From the NCBI GenBank assembly GCA_902623685.1, contig CACNUQ010000006.1, forward strand, positions 1 through 61,817: a stretch of 61,817 nt of DNA. The letters are read 5' to 3'. Every line of letters starts with the position of its first letter. The stretch's first letter is position 1. This DNA comes from an uncultured SAR86 cluster bacterium. Its GTDB lineage: Bacteria; Pseudomonadota; Gammaproteobacteria; Magnimaribacterales; D2472. The notes beneath the pieces are model-generated. The model did no database searches. It saw only the letters and a list, made by a program, of their open reading frames with translations, and was not told where the DNA came from. Position numbers and translations under genes: made by a program. Of the stretch, positions 45,505 to 54,508 are shown piece after piece.

Positions 45505-45579
45505 GCGGCATTAGTATAATGGCTAGTATATCTGCCTTCCAAGCAGATGGTCCGAGTTCGAATCTCGGATGCCGCACCA
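45505..45579 (+). tRNA. tRNA-Gly (anticodon TCC)
   Basis: 75 bases including CCA. Acceptor stem GCGGCAT/ATGCCGC, D-arm TAGTATAATGGCTAGTA, anticodon stem TCTGC/GCAGA with loop CTTCCAA, and T-arm CCGAGTTCGAATCTCGG. Reads GGA/GGG. A -10-like TAATAT lies at 45482-45487. Confidence 0.97.
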
Positions 45580-45621
45580 TTTAAATAAATTTCAAACAAT
45601 AAAATTATTTTCGTGTTAATG

Positions 45622-45636
45622 TGTATTTTAAATACA
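45622..45636. promoter_or_regulatory. AT-rich palindrome upstream of the tandem-domain secreted protein
   Basis: TGTATTT, a central T, then AAATACA, six bases before the CGGAG ribosome site of the gene at 45653. It could be an operator or a leader hairpin; its AT composition makes chance likely enough to lower confidence. Confidence 0.25.
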
Positions 45637-45652
45637 TTTTTACGGAGAAAAT

Positions 45653-46399
45653 ATGAAAAATCTAACTTCTATGTTGGCAGTATGTTTGTTACTAGTGCCA
45701 GCAATTACTTATGCACAAGATGAATATAAATATCAGCCTGTTCCAAATAAAGCAGAATATTATGTTGATAAATTTAAGCCTGGTAAGGATTTTGAAGACT
45801 TATTAAAATGGGGCGATCAGTTAGTTCAATGGACCAGCAAGCATTCGATTTATGATAATTGGCAGCCTGTTGTTTTTATGCCTTACTTCAATTCAAATTC
45901 TCAAGCCCTAGATAGTGTATTTTTGGGAATTTGGCCAAATGCAACTGAACAATATGTTGGCTTAGATTATTGGATTAAAAATGGAGCTGAACTTCTTAAA
46001 AAAGCACCAACAATTCCAGTTCAAGCAATTGATACTTGGCAATGGCCAATTTCATCTCCAGAAGGTGACATGGAAGTAGGAGCGGTTAGGTTTTCAGATT
46101 GCAAGATGAAAGATGGAGTAACTGGTCGACAAGTATTTGATGCATATAAAGATTTTGCAATTGCAGCCAGATCAAAAGGAGATAATCTTGGTCGTAAAAT
46201 GATTTTTCCTGGTTCTGGTGCTACAGAAGGGGATTATGATTATGTATACTCACTTTATGCAAGAACAGTAGCTGAGCTTGGTGCTGCATCTGATAATTAT
46301 TGGATCAATATAAATGGATCAGATGAAGATAAAGCACTAGGAGAGCTTATTGATTCATGTTCTAACAGCAGGATTTATATTACTTACCAATTGAAATAA
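45653..46399 (+). CDS. Secreted tandem-domain protein, paralogue of the gene at 21350
   Basis: 248 residues with a signal peptide (MKNLTSMLAVCLLLVPAITYA). Two comparable halves: AEYYVDKFKPGKDFEDLLKW...NWQPVVFMPYF...SVFLGIWPN, and GAVRFSDCKMKDGVTGRQVFDAYKDF...KMIFPGSG...YDYVYSLYA. Both have strand-helix-strand ABM-like layout. The second half shares motifs with the 21350 protein (C-x-(M/L)-K-x-G-K/V-(S/T), A-R/K-x4-G-x3-G-R/A...PG-x-GA, Y-D-(F/Y)-V). Monocistronic: strong CGGAG ribosome site and its own terminator. Periplasmic or surface; role unknown. Confidence 0.75.
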   Translation: MKNLTSMLAVCLLLVPAITYAQDEYKYQPVPNKAEYYVDKFKPGKDFEDLLKWGDQLVQWTSKHSIYDNWQPVVFMPYFNSNSQALDSVFLGIWPNATEQYVGLDYWIKNGAELLKKAPTIPVQAIDTWQWPISSPEGDMEVGAVRFSDCKMKDGVTGRQVFDAYKDFAIAARSKGDNLGRKMIFPGSGATEGDYDYVYSLYARTVAELGAASDNYWININGSDEDKALGELIDSCSNSRIYITYQLK

Positions 46400-46420
46400 A
46401 GAATATATTCTTTTGACCAA

Positions 46421-46445
46421 AGAGGGCCTAGGCCCTCTTTTTTTA
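46421..46445 (+). terminator. Intrinsic terminator
   Basis: Eight-bp palindromic stem AGAGGGCC/GGCCCTCT with a TA centre, followed by T7. It ends the gene at 45653. Confidence 0.9.
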
Positions 46446-46488
46446 TATTTTTTTATTTCATGGAGTTGCCAATGTTAAAATTATACAC

Positions 46489-46929
46489 ATGGAAGCAAAG
46501 TCAATAATAACTCCAATTGGAAATTTTAACTCTTTCTATGTTAATTCTTTTTTGGTAAAGCTTAGTTATATTGACCAACAACATTCCTCTTATTTCCCTG
46601 ATATTAGTCTTCAAAAGGTAATAAATCATTTCTTTAGCAAACAAGGTTTAAAAAGCTTCCCAAAATATTTTCTTCAAGGCACCCCATTTCAGATAAAGTT
46701 ATGGGAAACATTACTAACAATACCAAGAGGTCATACTGAATCTTATTCTTCGCTAGCTTCAATGATTGGCTCTCCAGGAGCTGCAAGGGCAGTTGGAACT
46801 GCTTGTCGGTTAAATCCACTACCTCTTCTTATTCCATGTCACAGGGTAATTAAGCAAGATGGATCAACAGGGGATTTTGCCCTTGGGAAAATAAATAAAG
46901 AATATCTTTTAAGAATGGAGTCCGCATGA
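46489..46929 (+). CDS. ogt: Methylated-DNA--protein-cysteine methyltransferase
   Basis: Suicidal repair of O6-alkylguanine. 146 residues, so mainly the C-terminal active-site domain with a shortened N-terminal part. Seen: GTPFQIKLWETLLTIPRGHTESYSSLA segments near 64-90 (helix-turn-helix), GSPGAARAVGTACRLNPLPLLIPCHRVI segments near 93-125 with the acceptor Cys in PCHRV, and the final KEYLLRMES. It overlaps bolA by ATGA. Confidence 0.95.
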   Translation: MEAKSIITPIGNFNSFYVNSFLVKLSYIDQQHSSYFPDISLQKVINHFFSKQGLKSFPKYFLQGTPFQIKLWETLLTIPRGHTESYSSLASMIGSPGAARAVGTACRLNPLPLLIPCHRVIKQDGSTGDFALGKINKEYLLRMESA

Positions 46930-47231
46930 GTGCTTATGAAAGCATCATAAATGCTTTGAACAATCAATTAACTATCGAGCATATGTTTTTAGAGAATGAG
47001 AGTTCAATGCATAATGTCCCCCCAAATTCAGAGACTCATTTTAAATTGATAATTGCTTCAGATGATTTTATAAAACTGAGCAGAGTTAAAAGACATCAAT
47101 TGATATATCAAATTCTATCCAAAGTCATGAAAGAAATACACGCATTATCTATACAAGCCTTTACTATTGAAGAATACAAAGATAATCCAGTAATATTTTC
47201 ATCTCCAGACTGCGCCAACAAAAAATTATAA
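46926..47231 (+). CDS. BolA/IbaG family protein
   Basis: 101 residues. The class II KH-like fold of BolA is visible: YESIINALNNQLTIEHMFLENES, HFKLIIASDDFIKLSRVKRHQLIYQIL near 39-66 with the conserved RHQ motif, and ALSIQAFTIEEY near 77. BolA proteins act with monothiol glutaredoxins in iron-sulfur trafficking or bind DNA. It lies in an ogt-bolA-RND-AMACR operon, starting on the ogt stop. Confidence 0.9.
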   Translation: MSAYESIINALNNQLTIEHMFLENESSMHNVPPNSETHFKLIIASDDFIKLSRVKRHQLIYQILSKVMKEIHALSIQAFTIEEYKDNPVIFSSPDCANKKL

Positions 47232-47233
47232 AT

Positions 47234-49693
47234 ATGCAGAGTATCTTTAGATTAATTCTCAAAAAACCAATTACAGTAATGGTTTTTATAGTAGCTATTT
47301 TTCTTTCAGCAAGTGTCGGGCTTAAAAATTTTAAACTTGATGCATCTTCGGATGCATTAGTCATAGAGGGTGATGAAGCCTTTAGGATATATAGAGAGAC
47401 AGGAAAAATTTTTGGCAATTCAGATTTCTTAATTATTACTTTCACCCCCAAGGCAGACCTTTTTTCACCTCAATCATTGGCAACAATTCAAAAGTTAACC
47501 CATGAGTTAGAAAAGCTTCCCAGTATTCAATCGGTTCTTAGCATTTTAGATGCCCCAATATTCTTTCAGCCTAAAGTTCCTTTAGCCGATTTGATGGATA
47601 ATCTTAAAACTTTAGAATCTAAAGATGTTGATTTTGAAGCAGCAAAAGAGGAAATACTCAATAATCCTGTTTATTCAGAGCTCATAATTAGTCCATCTGG
47701 AGATACAACAGCAATACAGGTAACTATTCAAGAGAATAGTTTGTATAGAGATTTAATTCAAAAAAGATATGAGTTGCTCGATATATCCAGCCTTTCGATC
47801 AGCCAAAAAAATCAACTTCGTAATATCAATCAACAAATTTCTAACATAAATGACAATGAGGCGAATGAAAGAAGAGATTTAATAACTCAGATTAGAGAAA
47901 TTTTGTTACAAAACAATGATCAAGGAACTTTGTTTTTAGGTGGTGCATCAATGATAGCAACAGACATGATGAGTTTTATAAAATCAGATTTAGCTGCATT
48001 TGGAGCTGGCGTTGCAATTATTTTTTGCTTAATGCTCTATTTATTTTTTCAAAATATTTGGTTTGTAATTTTGCCATTAAGTAATGCATTTGTTACTACA
48101 GCATTTACCGCAAGTGTACTTGGTTTAATGAATTGGAAAATTAGTGTTATCTCATCAAACTTTATTGCCTTATTACTAATATTAACTATTTCATTGACCG
48201 TACATGTATTGGTAAGATTTTCGGAAGTTTCAAAAAACTCTGAATCAGTAGATGAGGCTATATTAAATACCTTAAATCAGATGGTTATGCCATGTTTATT
48301 TGCTGCATTAACTACTGCAATAGCTTTTCTTTCACTGATTATGGGAGATATTAAACCTGTAATTGAGTTTGGGAAAATGATGGCAGTTGGAATGGCTTTT
48401 GCTTTTGCTTTTACTTTTACTTTTTTACCAAGTTTAATGAAGCTTGTTATAAAAACTACACATACTCACTCACTAGATTTCATTAATAAAATACCTTCAA
48501 AACTAGCATCTTTTACAATCAATCAAGGAAAGTTGATTGCTGCCTTTTTTATTTTTATTTCAATTTCATTAGTTTACGGAATTTCAAAACTTGAAGTTGA
48601 GAATAGATTTATAGACTATTTTTCTCCAGACACAGAAATTTATCAGGGCATGTTATTGCTTGATCAACAATTAGGGGGAACTGCCACACTAGATATTTTA
48701 ATTGATCAACCAGTCCCTGAAATATTTGATGGATTGGATTTTGAAGGCGATGATTTATTTGAAGATGATTTATTTGCAGATGAATCTAGTGATGCTTCTG
48801 GTTACTGGTGGAATTCTTCATCTTTAGCGAAGCTAGAGGAGATTCATGATTATCTTGACGAAATTCCTGAAATGGGAAAAGTCTTAAGCGTAGCAAGCGG
48901 TATTAAATTAGCAAGAATGATTAATGATGATAATGAATTAAATGACCTAGAGTTAGCTTTATTACGCTCTGTGCTGCCAGAAGATATTAAAGAAACTTTG
49001 CTTTACTCTTATATTAATGAGGATGATTCAAAAGTAAGAATTTCAGCAAGAGTTCTTGAGTCTGCAGAAACACTCAATAGAAATGAGCTGTTAAACAAGA
49101 TTAATTATGACCTTGTTACTAAATTTGATTTAACTAAAGATCAAATTCAGGTAACAGGTCTAGCAGTTTTATATAATAATATGTTGCAGTCATTATTTTC
49201 CTCACAAATAAAATCATTAGGAATAGTTTTTTCCATTATTGGATTGATGATGTTAATACTTTTTAGATCAATAAAAATTACTTTAATTGCGCTTGCTCCA
49301 AATTTAATTACAGCTGGCTCTGTTTTAGGTTTTTTAGGATTTTTAAATATACCGCTGGATATAATGACTATCACTGTGGCTGCAATTAGTGTTGGAATGG
49401 CAGTAGATAATACTATTCATTATCTTTATAGGTATAAGATTGAGGTTCGTAATAAAGACTTATCTAACGATCAAAGAATATTAAACACGCATGAGACTGT
49501 AGGTAGGGCTGTTTTTTATACCGCAACAACAATAGCATCTGGATTCTCTATTTTTGCTCTTTCAAATTTTACGCCAACTGTTCTTTTTGGATTATTCACA
49601 GCTTTTGCTTTAATGGTTTCTTTTTTCGCTTCCTTAACTTTGTTACCATTTCTATTGAAATTTTTTAATGCTTTTTCATATCAGGAGTTATAA
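47234..49693 (+). CDS. RND superfamily (MMPL-type) transporter
   Basis: 819 residues with a duplicated RND layout. TM1 (IFRLILKKPITVMVFIVAIF), first extracytoplasmic loop (about 35-255), five TMs (about 258-420), TM7 near 430, second loop (about 455-650) with an acidic patch EGDDLFEDDLFADESSD near 510, and five TMs to the end. Each half has a sterol-sensing-like MMPL motif (ISLTVHVLVRFSE; ISVGMAVDNTIHYLYRY). MMPL/HpnN-type proteins export lipids or hopanoids across the inner membrane. It starts two bases after bolA and is followed immediately by AMACR. Confidence 0.92.
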   Translation: MQSIFRLILKKPITVMVFIVAIFLSASVGLKNFKLDASSDALVIEGDEAFRIYRETGKIFGNSDFLIITFTPKADLFSPQSLATIQKLTHELEKLPSIQSVLSILDAPIFFQPKVPLADLMDNLKTLESKDVDFEAAKEEILNNPVYSELIISPSGDTTAIQVTIQENSLYRDLIQKRYELLDISSLSISQKNQLRNINQQISNINDNEANERRDLITQIREILLQNNDQGTLFLGGASMIATDMMSFIKSDLAAFGAGVAIIFCLMLYLFFQNIWFVILPLSNAFVTTAFTASVLGLMNWKISVISSNFIALLLILTISLTVHVLVRFSEVSKNSESVDEAILNTLNQMVMPCLFAALTTAIAFLSLIMGDIKPVIEFGKMMAVGMAFAFAFTFTFLPSLMKLVIKTTHTHSLDFINKIPSKLASFTINQGKLIAAFFIFISISLVYGISKLEVENRFIDYFSPDTEIYQGMLLLDQQLGGTATLDILIDQPVPEIFDGLDFEGDDLFEDDLFADESSDASGYWWNSSSLAKLEEIHDYLDEIPEMGKVLSVASGIKLARMINDDNELNDLELALLRSVLPEDIKETLLYSYINEDDSKVRISARVLESAETLNRNELLNKINYDLVTKFDLTKDQIQVTGLAVLYNNMLQSLFSSQIKSLGIVFSIIGLMMLILFRSIKITLIALAPNLITAGSVLGFLGFLNIPLDIMTITVAAISVGMAVDNTIHYLYRYKIEVRNKDLSNDQRILNTHETVGRAVFYTATTIASGFSIFALSNFTPTVLFGLFTAFALMVSFFASLTLLPFLLKFFNAFSYQEL

Positions 49694-50800
49694 ATGGCAG
49701 GACCTTTAAGTGGCACAAAACTCGTTGAATTTGTTGGTATTGGGCCTGGGCCTTTTTGTGGAATGATTCTAGCTGATTTAGGAGCAGAGGTTATTAGAAT
49801 TGATAGAGCTTCTCAACATGGTCAAGGAAATACAATAGATTTTCAGCACAGATCAAAACTATCTTTGTCTGCAGATTTAAAAAATCCAAAAACAATTGAA
49901 GAAATTAAAAAATTGTTAGTAAATGTCGATGGGCTTATAGAGGGTTTCAGACCTGGTGTTATGGAACGGCTTGGTCTTGGTCCTGAAGAGTGTTTGAAAA
50001 TTAATTCAAATCTGGTTTACGGCAGGATGACAGGCTGGGGGCAAGATGGACCACTAGCAAAAACAGCTGGCCACGACATAAATTACATAGCATTAACAGG
50101 CGCACTAGGATCAATGGGCAGGAAAGGTCAGACACCTCCACCTCCACTGAATTTAGTAGGAGACTTCGGTGGGGGCGGGATGTTCCTTGCTCTTGGAATT
50201 GTTTCCGCACTTCTAAACGTAAAAAAAGGTGGTAATGGTCAGATTGTTGATGCTGCAATGGTTGATGGTGCCTCAATTCTGATGACAATGTTCTATGCTT
50301 TTAAAGCCTCTGGTTTTTGGCTAGATGAAAGAGAGTCTAATGCTTTAGATGGGGCCGCACATTTTTATGATACCTATGAATGTGCTGACCAAAAATTTCT
50401 TGCAGTTGGTTCAATTGAACCTCAATTTTATTCAGTTTTATTAGAGAAACTTGAGATCTCAGATCTAAAATTTCAAGATCAGCATAATAAAGAATTATGG
50501 CCAGAATTAAAGTCTATTATGAAAGATAGAATAAAAGAAAAGACTCGCGATGAATGGGCAAAAATTTTTGAAGGCTCTGATGCTTGTGTTGCACCTGTCT
50601 TAAGTTTGTCTGAAGCCCCTGATCATCATCATATGAAGGCAAGAAATTCATTTGTTGAAGTTGATGGGATAACCCAGCCAGCACCTGCACCACGGTTTTC
50701 TAATACAACTCCTAATATCAAGCATTCTTCAGTAAAAGCTGGAGAAAACAATGACGAAATCTGTTCCAAATATAATTTAGATAGATCTTGTTTTAGCTGA
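49694..50800 (+). CDS. Alpha-methylacyl-CoA racemase (CoA-transferase family III)
   Basis: 368 residues. Family III start LSGTKLVEFVGIGPGPFCGMILADLGAEV. The racemase catalytic pair is present: His127 in AGHDINYIALTGAL and Asp157 in LNLVGDFGGGGM, matching the His/Asp pair of mycobacterial MCR; true family III CoA-transferases use a different Asp. It inverts the 2-methyl centre of branched acyl-CoAs for beta-oxidation of sterol side chains or isoprenoid acids. It begins on the base after the RND stop, suggesting a link between that exporter and branched lipids. Its 3' end overlaps tatD by eight bases. Confidence 0.93.
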   Translation: MAGPLSGTKLVEFVGIGPGPFCGMILADLGAEVIRIDRASQHGQGNTIDFQHRSKLSLSADLKNPKTIEEIKKLLVNVDGLIEGFRPGVMERLGLGPEECLKINSNLVYGRMTGWGQDGPLAKTAGHDINYIALTGALGSMGRKGQTPPPPLNLVGDFGGGGMFLALGIVSALLNVKKGGNGQIVDAAMVDGASILMTMFYAFKASGFWLDERESNALDGAAHFYDTYECADQKFLAVGSIEPQFYSVLLEKLEISDLKFQDQHNKELWPELKSIMKDRIKEKTRDEWAKIFEGSDACVAPVLSLSEAPDHHHMKARNSFVEVDGITQPAPAPRFSNTTPNIKHSSVKAGENNDEICSKYNLDRSCFS

Positions 50801-51578
50801 AAAAATTTATGGCGTTATTAGTCGTAACATTTTTTAATTTATCTATCTTAACATCAATAAGCTCACAAATTTCTTTAGCTATGTGAGGTAAATATTTTGG
50901 CTCATTTAAATTATTTTTGGGCTTACTGATAAGATTTTTTGGGATTAGAAAAGGGCAATCAGTTTCTATCATCATCCTTTCAATTGGTATATTTTTAATT
51001 GATTTACGTAGATCAATGTTTCTTTTTGCGTCACATATCCATCCCGTAAGACCAATATAGGCTCCTAACTCTAAATATTGATCTAATTGACTTTGAGTAC
51101 CTGTAAAACAATGAACAATAAATTTAGGGAAATTTTTAATATTATCTTTAATGATTTTTATAAAATCATCATGCGCATCTCTTTGATGAAGGTAGAGAGG
51201 TAGTTTTAATTCTTTCGCAATATCAATTTGCATTCTAAAGGAATCTCTTTGAATATTAGGGGGAGAAATATTCCTAAAATAATCTAATCCAGTTTCACCT
51301 ATTGCATTAGGACAAGTTGACTGAAGTTTCGCGAGCAATTGTTTGTAATTAATATCGTTGATTTCATTAGCATGATGAGGATGAATACCAGCACAAATAA
51401 AATATTTTTCAGGAGATTTACTTTGAATAACTTTGATTGGATCAAGATCTTTTAAGCTCGCTGCTAGTAAAACAAATTTCTCTACTCCAGCATTTTCAGC
51501 ATCAGCTATAACGGTCTCTAAATTATCTTTAAAAGAATCATGAGTAAAATTACAAGCAATATCTATAAATCCAGCCAT
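50793..51578 (-). CDS. tatD: TatD family metal-dependent nuclease
   Basis: 261 residues. N-terminus FIDIACNFTHDSF is the TatD-proper form of the first metal site (compare DIGxNLT), not the DxHxH form of YcfH. Further ligands: GETGLDYFR near 95, LYLHQRDAHDDF near 128, IVHCFTG near 152 and MIETDCPFLIP near 201. It is a cytoplasmic 3'-5' exonuclease or deoxyribonuclease. Convergent with AMACR; divergent from the thioesterase with a 45-base gap. Confidence 0.93.
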   Translation of the reverse strand: MAGFIDIACNFTHDSFKDNLETVIADAENAGVEKFVLLAASLKDLDPIKVIQSKSPEKYFICAGIHPHHANEINDINYKQLLAKLQSTCPNAIGETGLDYFRNISPPNIQRDSFRMQIDIAKELKLPLYLHQRDAHDDFIKIIKDNIKNFPKFIVHCFTGTQSQLDQYLELGAYIGLTGWICDAKRNIDLRKSIKNIPIERMMIETDCPFLIPKNLISKPKNNLNEPKYLPHIAKEICELIDVKIDKLKNVTTNNAINFFS

Positions 51579-51623
51579 TTTTAAATTCTATCTATTACAA
51601 TGATGTTGTAATTATCTATCAAT

Positions 51624-52469
51624 ATGAACCAATTTGAACAGTTTCAAGCAGCCTTAGTTCTGAGCAAAGTTTCAGAAAATATTTTTTCTTTTACTCCTGA
51701 TCCAAGATATTTTGTTGGCAATACGCCTCACGGAGGATATTTATTAGCGTTAATGAATAAAGCGATGACGCAAGTACTTCCCCATCCAAGCGCAATTAAT
51801 TCAAATGTCTATTTTCTTGATAGAACCGAACCAGAATGTGCTGAGCTACATGTTGAAGTCTTCAGAACTTCTAAAGGATCATCAATGGGTCAAGTTAAAT
51901 TGATTCAGAATAATAAAATAACATGTTTGTACTCAGCACTGTGTTCTGATTTTGATTATATGAAAGGTTATTCAGGCCTTAAGACTTCAGTACCTGAAAT
52001 AATGAAAACTGTTAAACAGAATGATTTTAAAGTGATGAATTACGAGAATTTAGGGTCGGGATCAACTCCATCATTTATAAAGCAATTAAATATGTCAGTT
52101 CATCCAGATCATGCTTGGTGGGATAGAGATATTTCTTCCGATGCGGCAGAAGCTCGCTGTTCTGCTTATCTAGAATTGGAGGGAGGTATTGCGGATACAT
52201 TTGTTCTTTCATATTTAGCTGATATTTTGCCGCCTGTTGTTCAAAATAAATATGGATCTTTGGGATGGATTCCTACACTTGCATTAACTTGCAACATTCG
52301 TCAACTTCCCCAAACAAATTTATTGTTTATTGATGGACTTGCAAAAGATATAAGTAATGGATATTTTGAGCAAGATTGTTATATATGGGATATTAAAGGA
52401 AACTTAGTTGCTACTAGCAGGCAGCTCGCAAAAATCTTAAAATCAGAAGAAAAAATTTCTTCAAACTAA
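51624..52469 (+). CDS. Acyl-CoA thioesterase-like double hot-dog protein
   Basis: 281 residues, the length of a two-hot-dog TesB/4HBT_3 protein. Seen: FTPDPRYFVGNTPHGGYLLALMNKAM near 24-49 (HGG loop of the first hot-dog), NVYFLDRTEPECAELHVEVFRTSKGSSMGQVKL segments, and a second half with AYLELEGG, YLADILPPVV and LALTCNIRQLP. It probably hydrolyses acyl-CoA. First gene of a long plus-strand run reaching queF. Confidence 0.82.
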   Translation: MNQFEQFQAALVLSKVSENIFSFTPDPRYFVGNTPHGGYLLALMNKAMTQVLPHPSAINSNVYFLDRTEPECAELHVEVFRTSKGSSMGQVKLIQNNKITCLYSALCSDFDYMKGYSGLKTSVPEIMKTVKQNDFKVMNYENLGSGSTPSFIKQLNMSVHPDHAWWDRDISSDAAEARCSAYLELEGGIADTFVLSYLADILPPVVQNKYGSLGWIPTLALTCNIRQLPQTNLLFIDGLAKDISNGYFEQDCYIWDIKGNLVATSRQLAKILKSEEKISSN

Positions 52470-52483
52470 AAAAAGGAAACCAA

Positions 52484-53332
52484 ATGAAATTTACTGGTAC
52501 AAAAAATTATGTGTCTACTGAGGATCTCAGTATGGCTGTTAATGCAACTATAGCATTAGAACGTCCTTTAATAATTAAAGGAGAGCCAGGAACTGGCAAA
52601 ACATTATTAGCAATTGAAGTAGCTCAATCACTTGGAATGGATTTAATTGAATGGCACGTCAAATCTACTACAAAAGCATCCCAGGGGCTTTATGAATATG
52701 ATGCTGTCACAAGACTTAGAGATTCTCAACTTGGAGATGAGAGAGTTAAAGATATTAAAAATTACATTAAAAAAGGAAAGTTATGGGAAGCCTTTGAATC
52801 AGATAAGCAAGTTGTTTTATTAATCGACGAAATTGATAAAGCAGATATTGAATTTCCAAATGATTTATTACAGGAGTTAGATCGCATGGAGTTTTATTGT
52901 TATGAAACTGGAGAGACAATAAAAGCCAAAAAAAGACCTTTAATTATTATTACATCAAATAATGAAAAAGAACTTCCAGACGCATTTTTAAGAAGATGTT
53001 TTTTTCATTACATTCAATTTCCTGATCGTCCAACAATGGAAGGTATTGTCAAAGTCCATTATCCAAAAATCAAGAAAGCTTTAGTAAAAGATGCTCTTGA
53101 TATATTTTTTGATGTTAGAAAAATTCCAGGAATGAAGAAAAAACCATCAACATCTGAACTAATTGATTGGCTTAAATTACTTATGTCAGATGAATTGCCT
53201 GATGAAATCCTAAAGAATGCGGATACCTCTAAGGCGATACCACCTTTATACGGAGCGTTACTAAAAAATGAACAAGATGTTCAACTTCTTGAGAGGCTTG
53301 CTTTTATGTCTAGACGAGAGCAAACAAAATAA
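52484..53332 (+). CDS. MoxR-family AAA+ ATPase
   Basis: 282 residues. Walker A GEPGTGKT at 33-40, Walker B VVLLIDEIDKAD near 107, sensor 1 LIIITSNNEKELPDAFLRRC near 155 with the arginine finger. The LIIKGEPGTGKTLLA and STTKASQGLYEYD features fit the CoxD/MoxR subgroup. Family knowledge: MoxR ATPases work with von Willebrand A domain partners as maturation chaperones. The next gene, one base after the stop, is such a partner. Confidence 0.93.
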   Translation: MKFTGTKNYVSTEDLSMAVNATIALERPLIIKGEPGTGKTLLAIEVAQSLGMDLIEWHVKSTTKASQGLYEYDAVTRLRDSQLGDERVKDIKNYIKKGKLWEAFESDKQVVLLIDEIDKADIEFPNDLLQELDRMEFYCYETGETIKAKKRPLIIITSNNEKELPDAFLRRCFFHYIQFPDRPTMEGIVKVHYPKIKKALVKDALDIFFDVRKIPGMKKKPSTSELIDWLKLLMSDELPDEILKNADTSKAIPPLYGALLKNEQDVQLLERLAFMSRREQTK

Positions 53333-54508
53333 ATGTTAATCAATCTTTTTCATACAGTTCGATCAGCGGGTGTGCCATGTACTCTGAGAGAATTACTAGA
53401 TTTATTAGGTGCTCTTGAAAAAAATCTTGCATTTGCCGATATGGAAGATTTCTATTTTCTTTCAAGAACTATTCTTGTAAAAGATGAAAAAAATTACGAT
53501 AAATTTGATAAAGCTTTTGAAATATATTTTAAGGGTATAGAAACTTTAGAAGATATTTTCGAAGCTTTAATTCCAGAGGATTGGTTACGCAAAGCATTTG
53601 AAAAAGAATTAGATCCAGAGGAATTAAAAAAAATACAATCACTTGGTGGTTTAGAGAAATTATTAGAAGAATTTAAAAAAAGATTAGAAGAACAAAAAGA
53701 GAGGCATGAGGGTGGTAATAAATGGATTGGTACTAATGGCACATCTCCTTTTGGTAATAATGGTCAAAATCCTGAAGGTGTAAGAGTAGGCGGTGAGGGT
53801 GGTCAAAAAAAAGCAGTAAAAGTCTGGGAACAAAGACAATTTCAAAATTTAGATGATTCCGTTGAAATAGGAACTAGAAATATTAAAGTTGCTCTAAGAA
53901 GATTGAGAAAATTCGCTCGACAGAGCACTGAATATGAGCTGGATATGGATGGAACGATTAAATCGACTGCAAGAAATGCAGGAATTTTAGATATTAATAT
54001 GATTCCTGAGAGAACTAATCATGTAAAGGTTCTGTTATTTTTTGATGTTGGTGGATCAATGGATCCATACATTAAACTGTGTGAAGAACTTTTCTCAGCT
54101 CTAAAAACAGAATTTAAACATTTAAAATATTTTTATTTTCATAACTGTGTTTACGAGTCCGTTTGGGAAGACAATAGAAGAAGAACACAAGAAAGATTTT
54201 TAGTCCAAGATATTATTAACAAATATAGTGCTGACTATAAAGTAATTTTTGTCGGTGATGCGACTATGGCCCCTTATGAAATAACTAATGCTGGAGGAAG
54301 TATTGAACATTGGAATGAGGAACCGGGTGGCGCAACACTCAAACGTATATGTCAGCATTTTGACAAAGTTGCATGGTTGAATCCAGTTCCCGATGATCAT
54401 TGGGACTATACCTCTTCTTTATGTATTATCAGAGAGTTGATGGATAATAGAATGTTTCCACTAACATTAAAGGGCCTAGAAGAGGGGATGGCAGAACTCT
54501 CAAAATGA
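53333..54508 (+). CDS. CoxE-like von Willebrand factor A domain protein
   Basis: 391 residues. The N-terminal ~120 residues are helical and acidic, followed by a Gly-rich linker (GGNKWIGTNGTSPFGNNGQ) and VWEQRQFQNLDDS. The VWA domain starts near 220 with VKVLLFFDVGGSMDPYIK; its MIDAS motif is D-V-G-G-S rather than the usual D-x-S-G-S but keeps the metal Asp and Ser. VIFVGDATMAPYEI and WLNPVPDDHWDY follow. CoxE-type proteins pair with MoxR ATPases in metalloenzyme maturation, but no CO dehydrogenase genes are here. It overlaps the permease gene by ATGA. Confidence 0.92.
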   Translation: MLINLFHTVRSAGVPCTLRELLDLLGALEKNLAFADMEDFYFLSRTILVKDEKNYDKFDKAFEIYFKGIETLEDIFEALIPEDWLRKAFEKELDPEELKKIQSLGGLEKLLEEFKKRLEEQKERHEGGNKWIGTNGTSPFGNNGQNPEGVRVGGEGGQKKAVKVWEQRQFQNLDDSVEIGTRNIKVALRRLRKFARQSTEYELDMDGTIKSTARNAGILDINMIPERTNHVKVLLFFDVGGSMDPYIKLCEELFSALKTEFKHLKYFYFHNCVYESVWEDNRRRTQERFLVQDIINKYSADYKVIFVGDATMAPYEITNAGGSIEHWNEEPGGATLKRICQHFDKVAWLNPVPDDHWDYTSSLCIIRELMDNRMFPLTLKGLEEGMAELSK

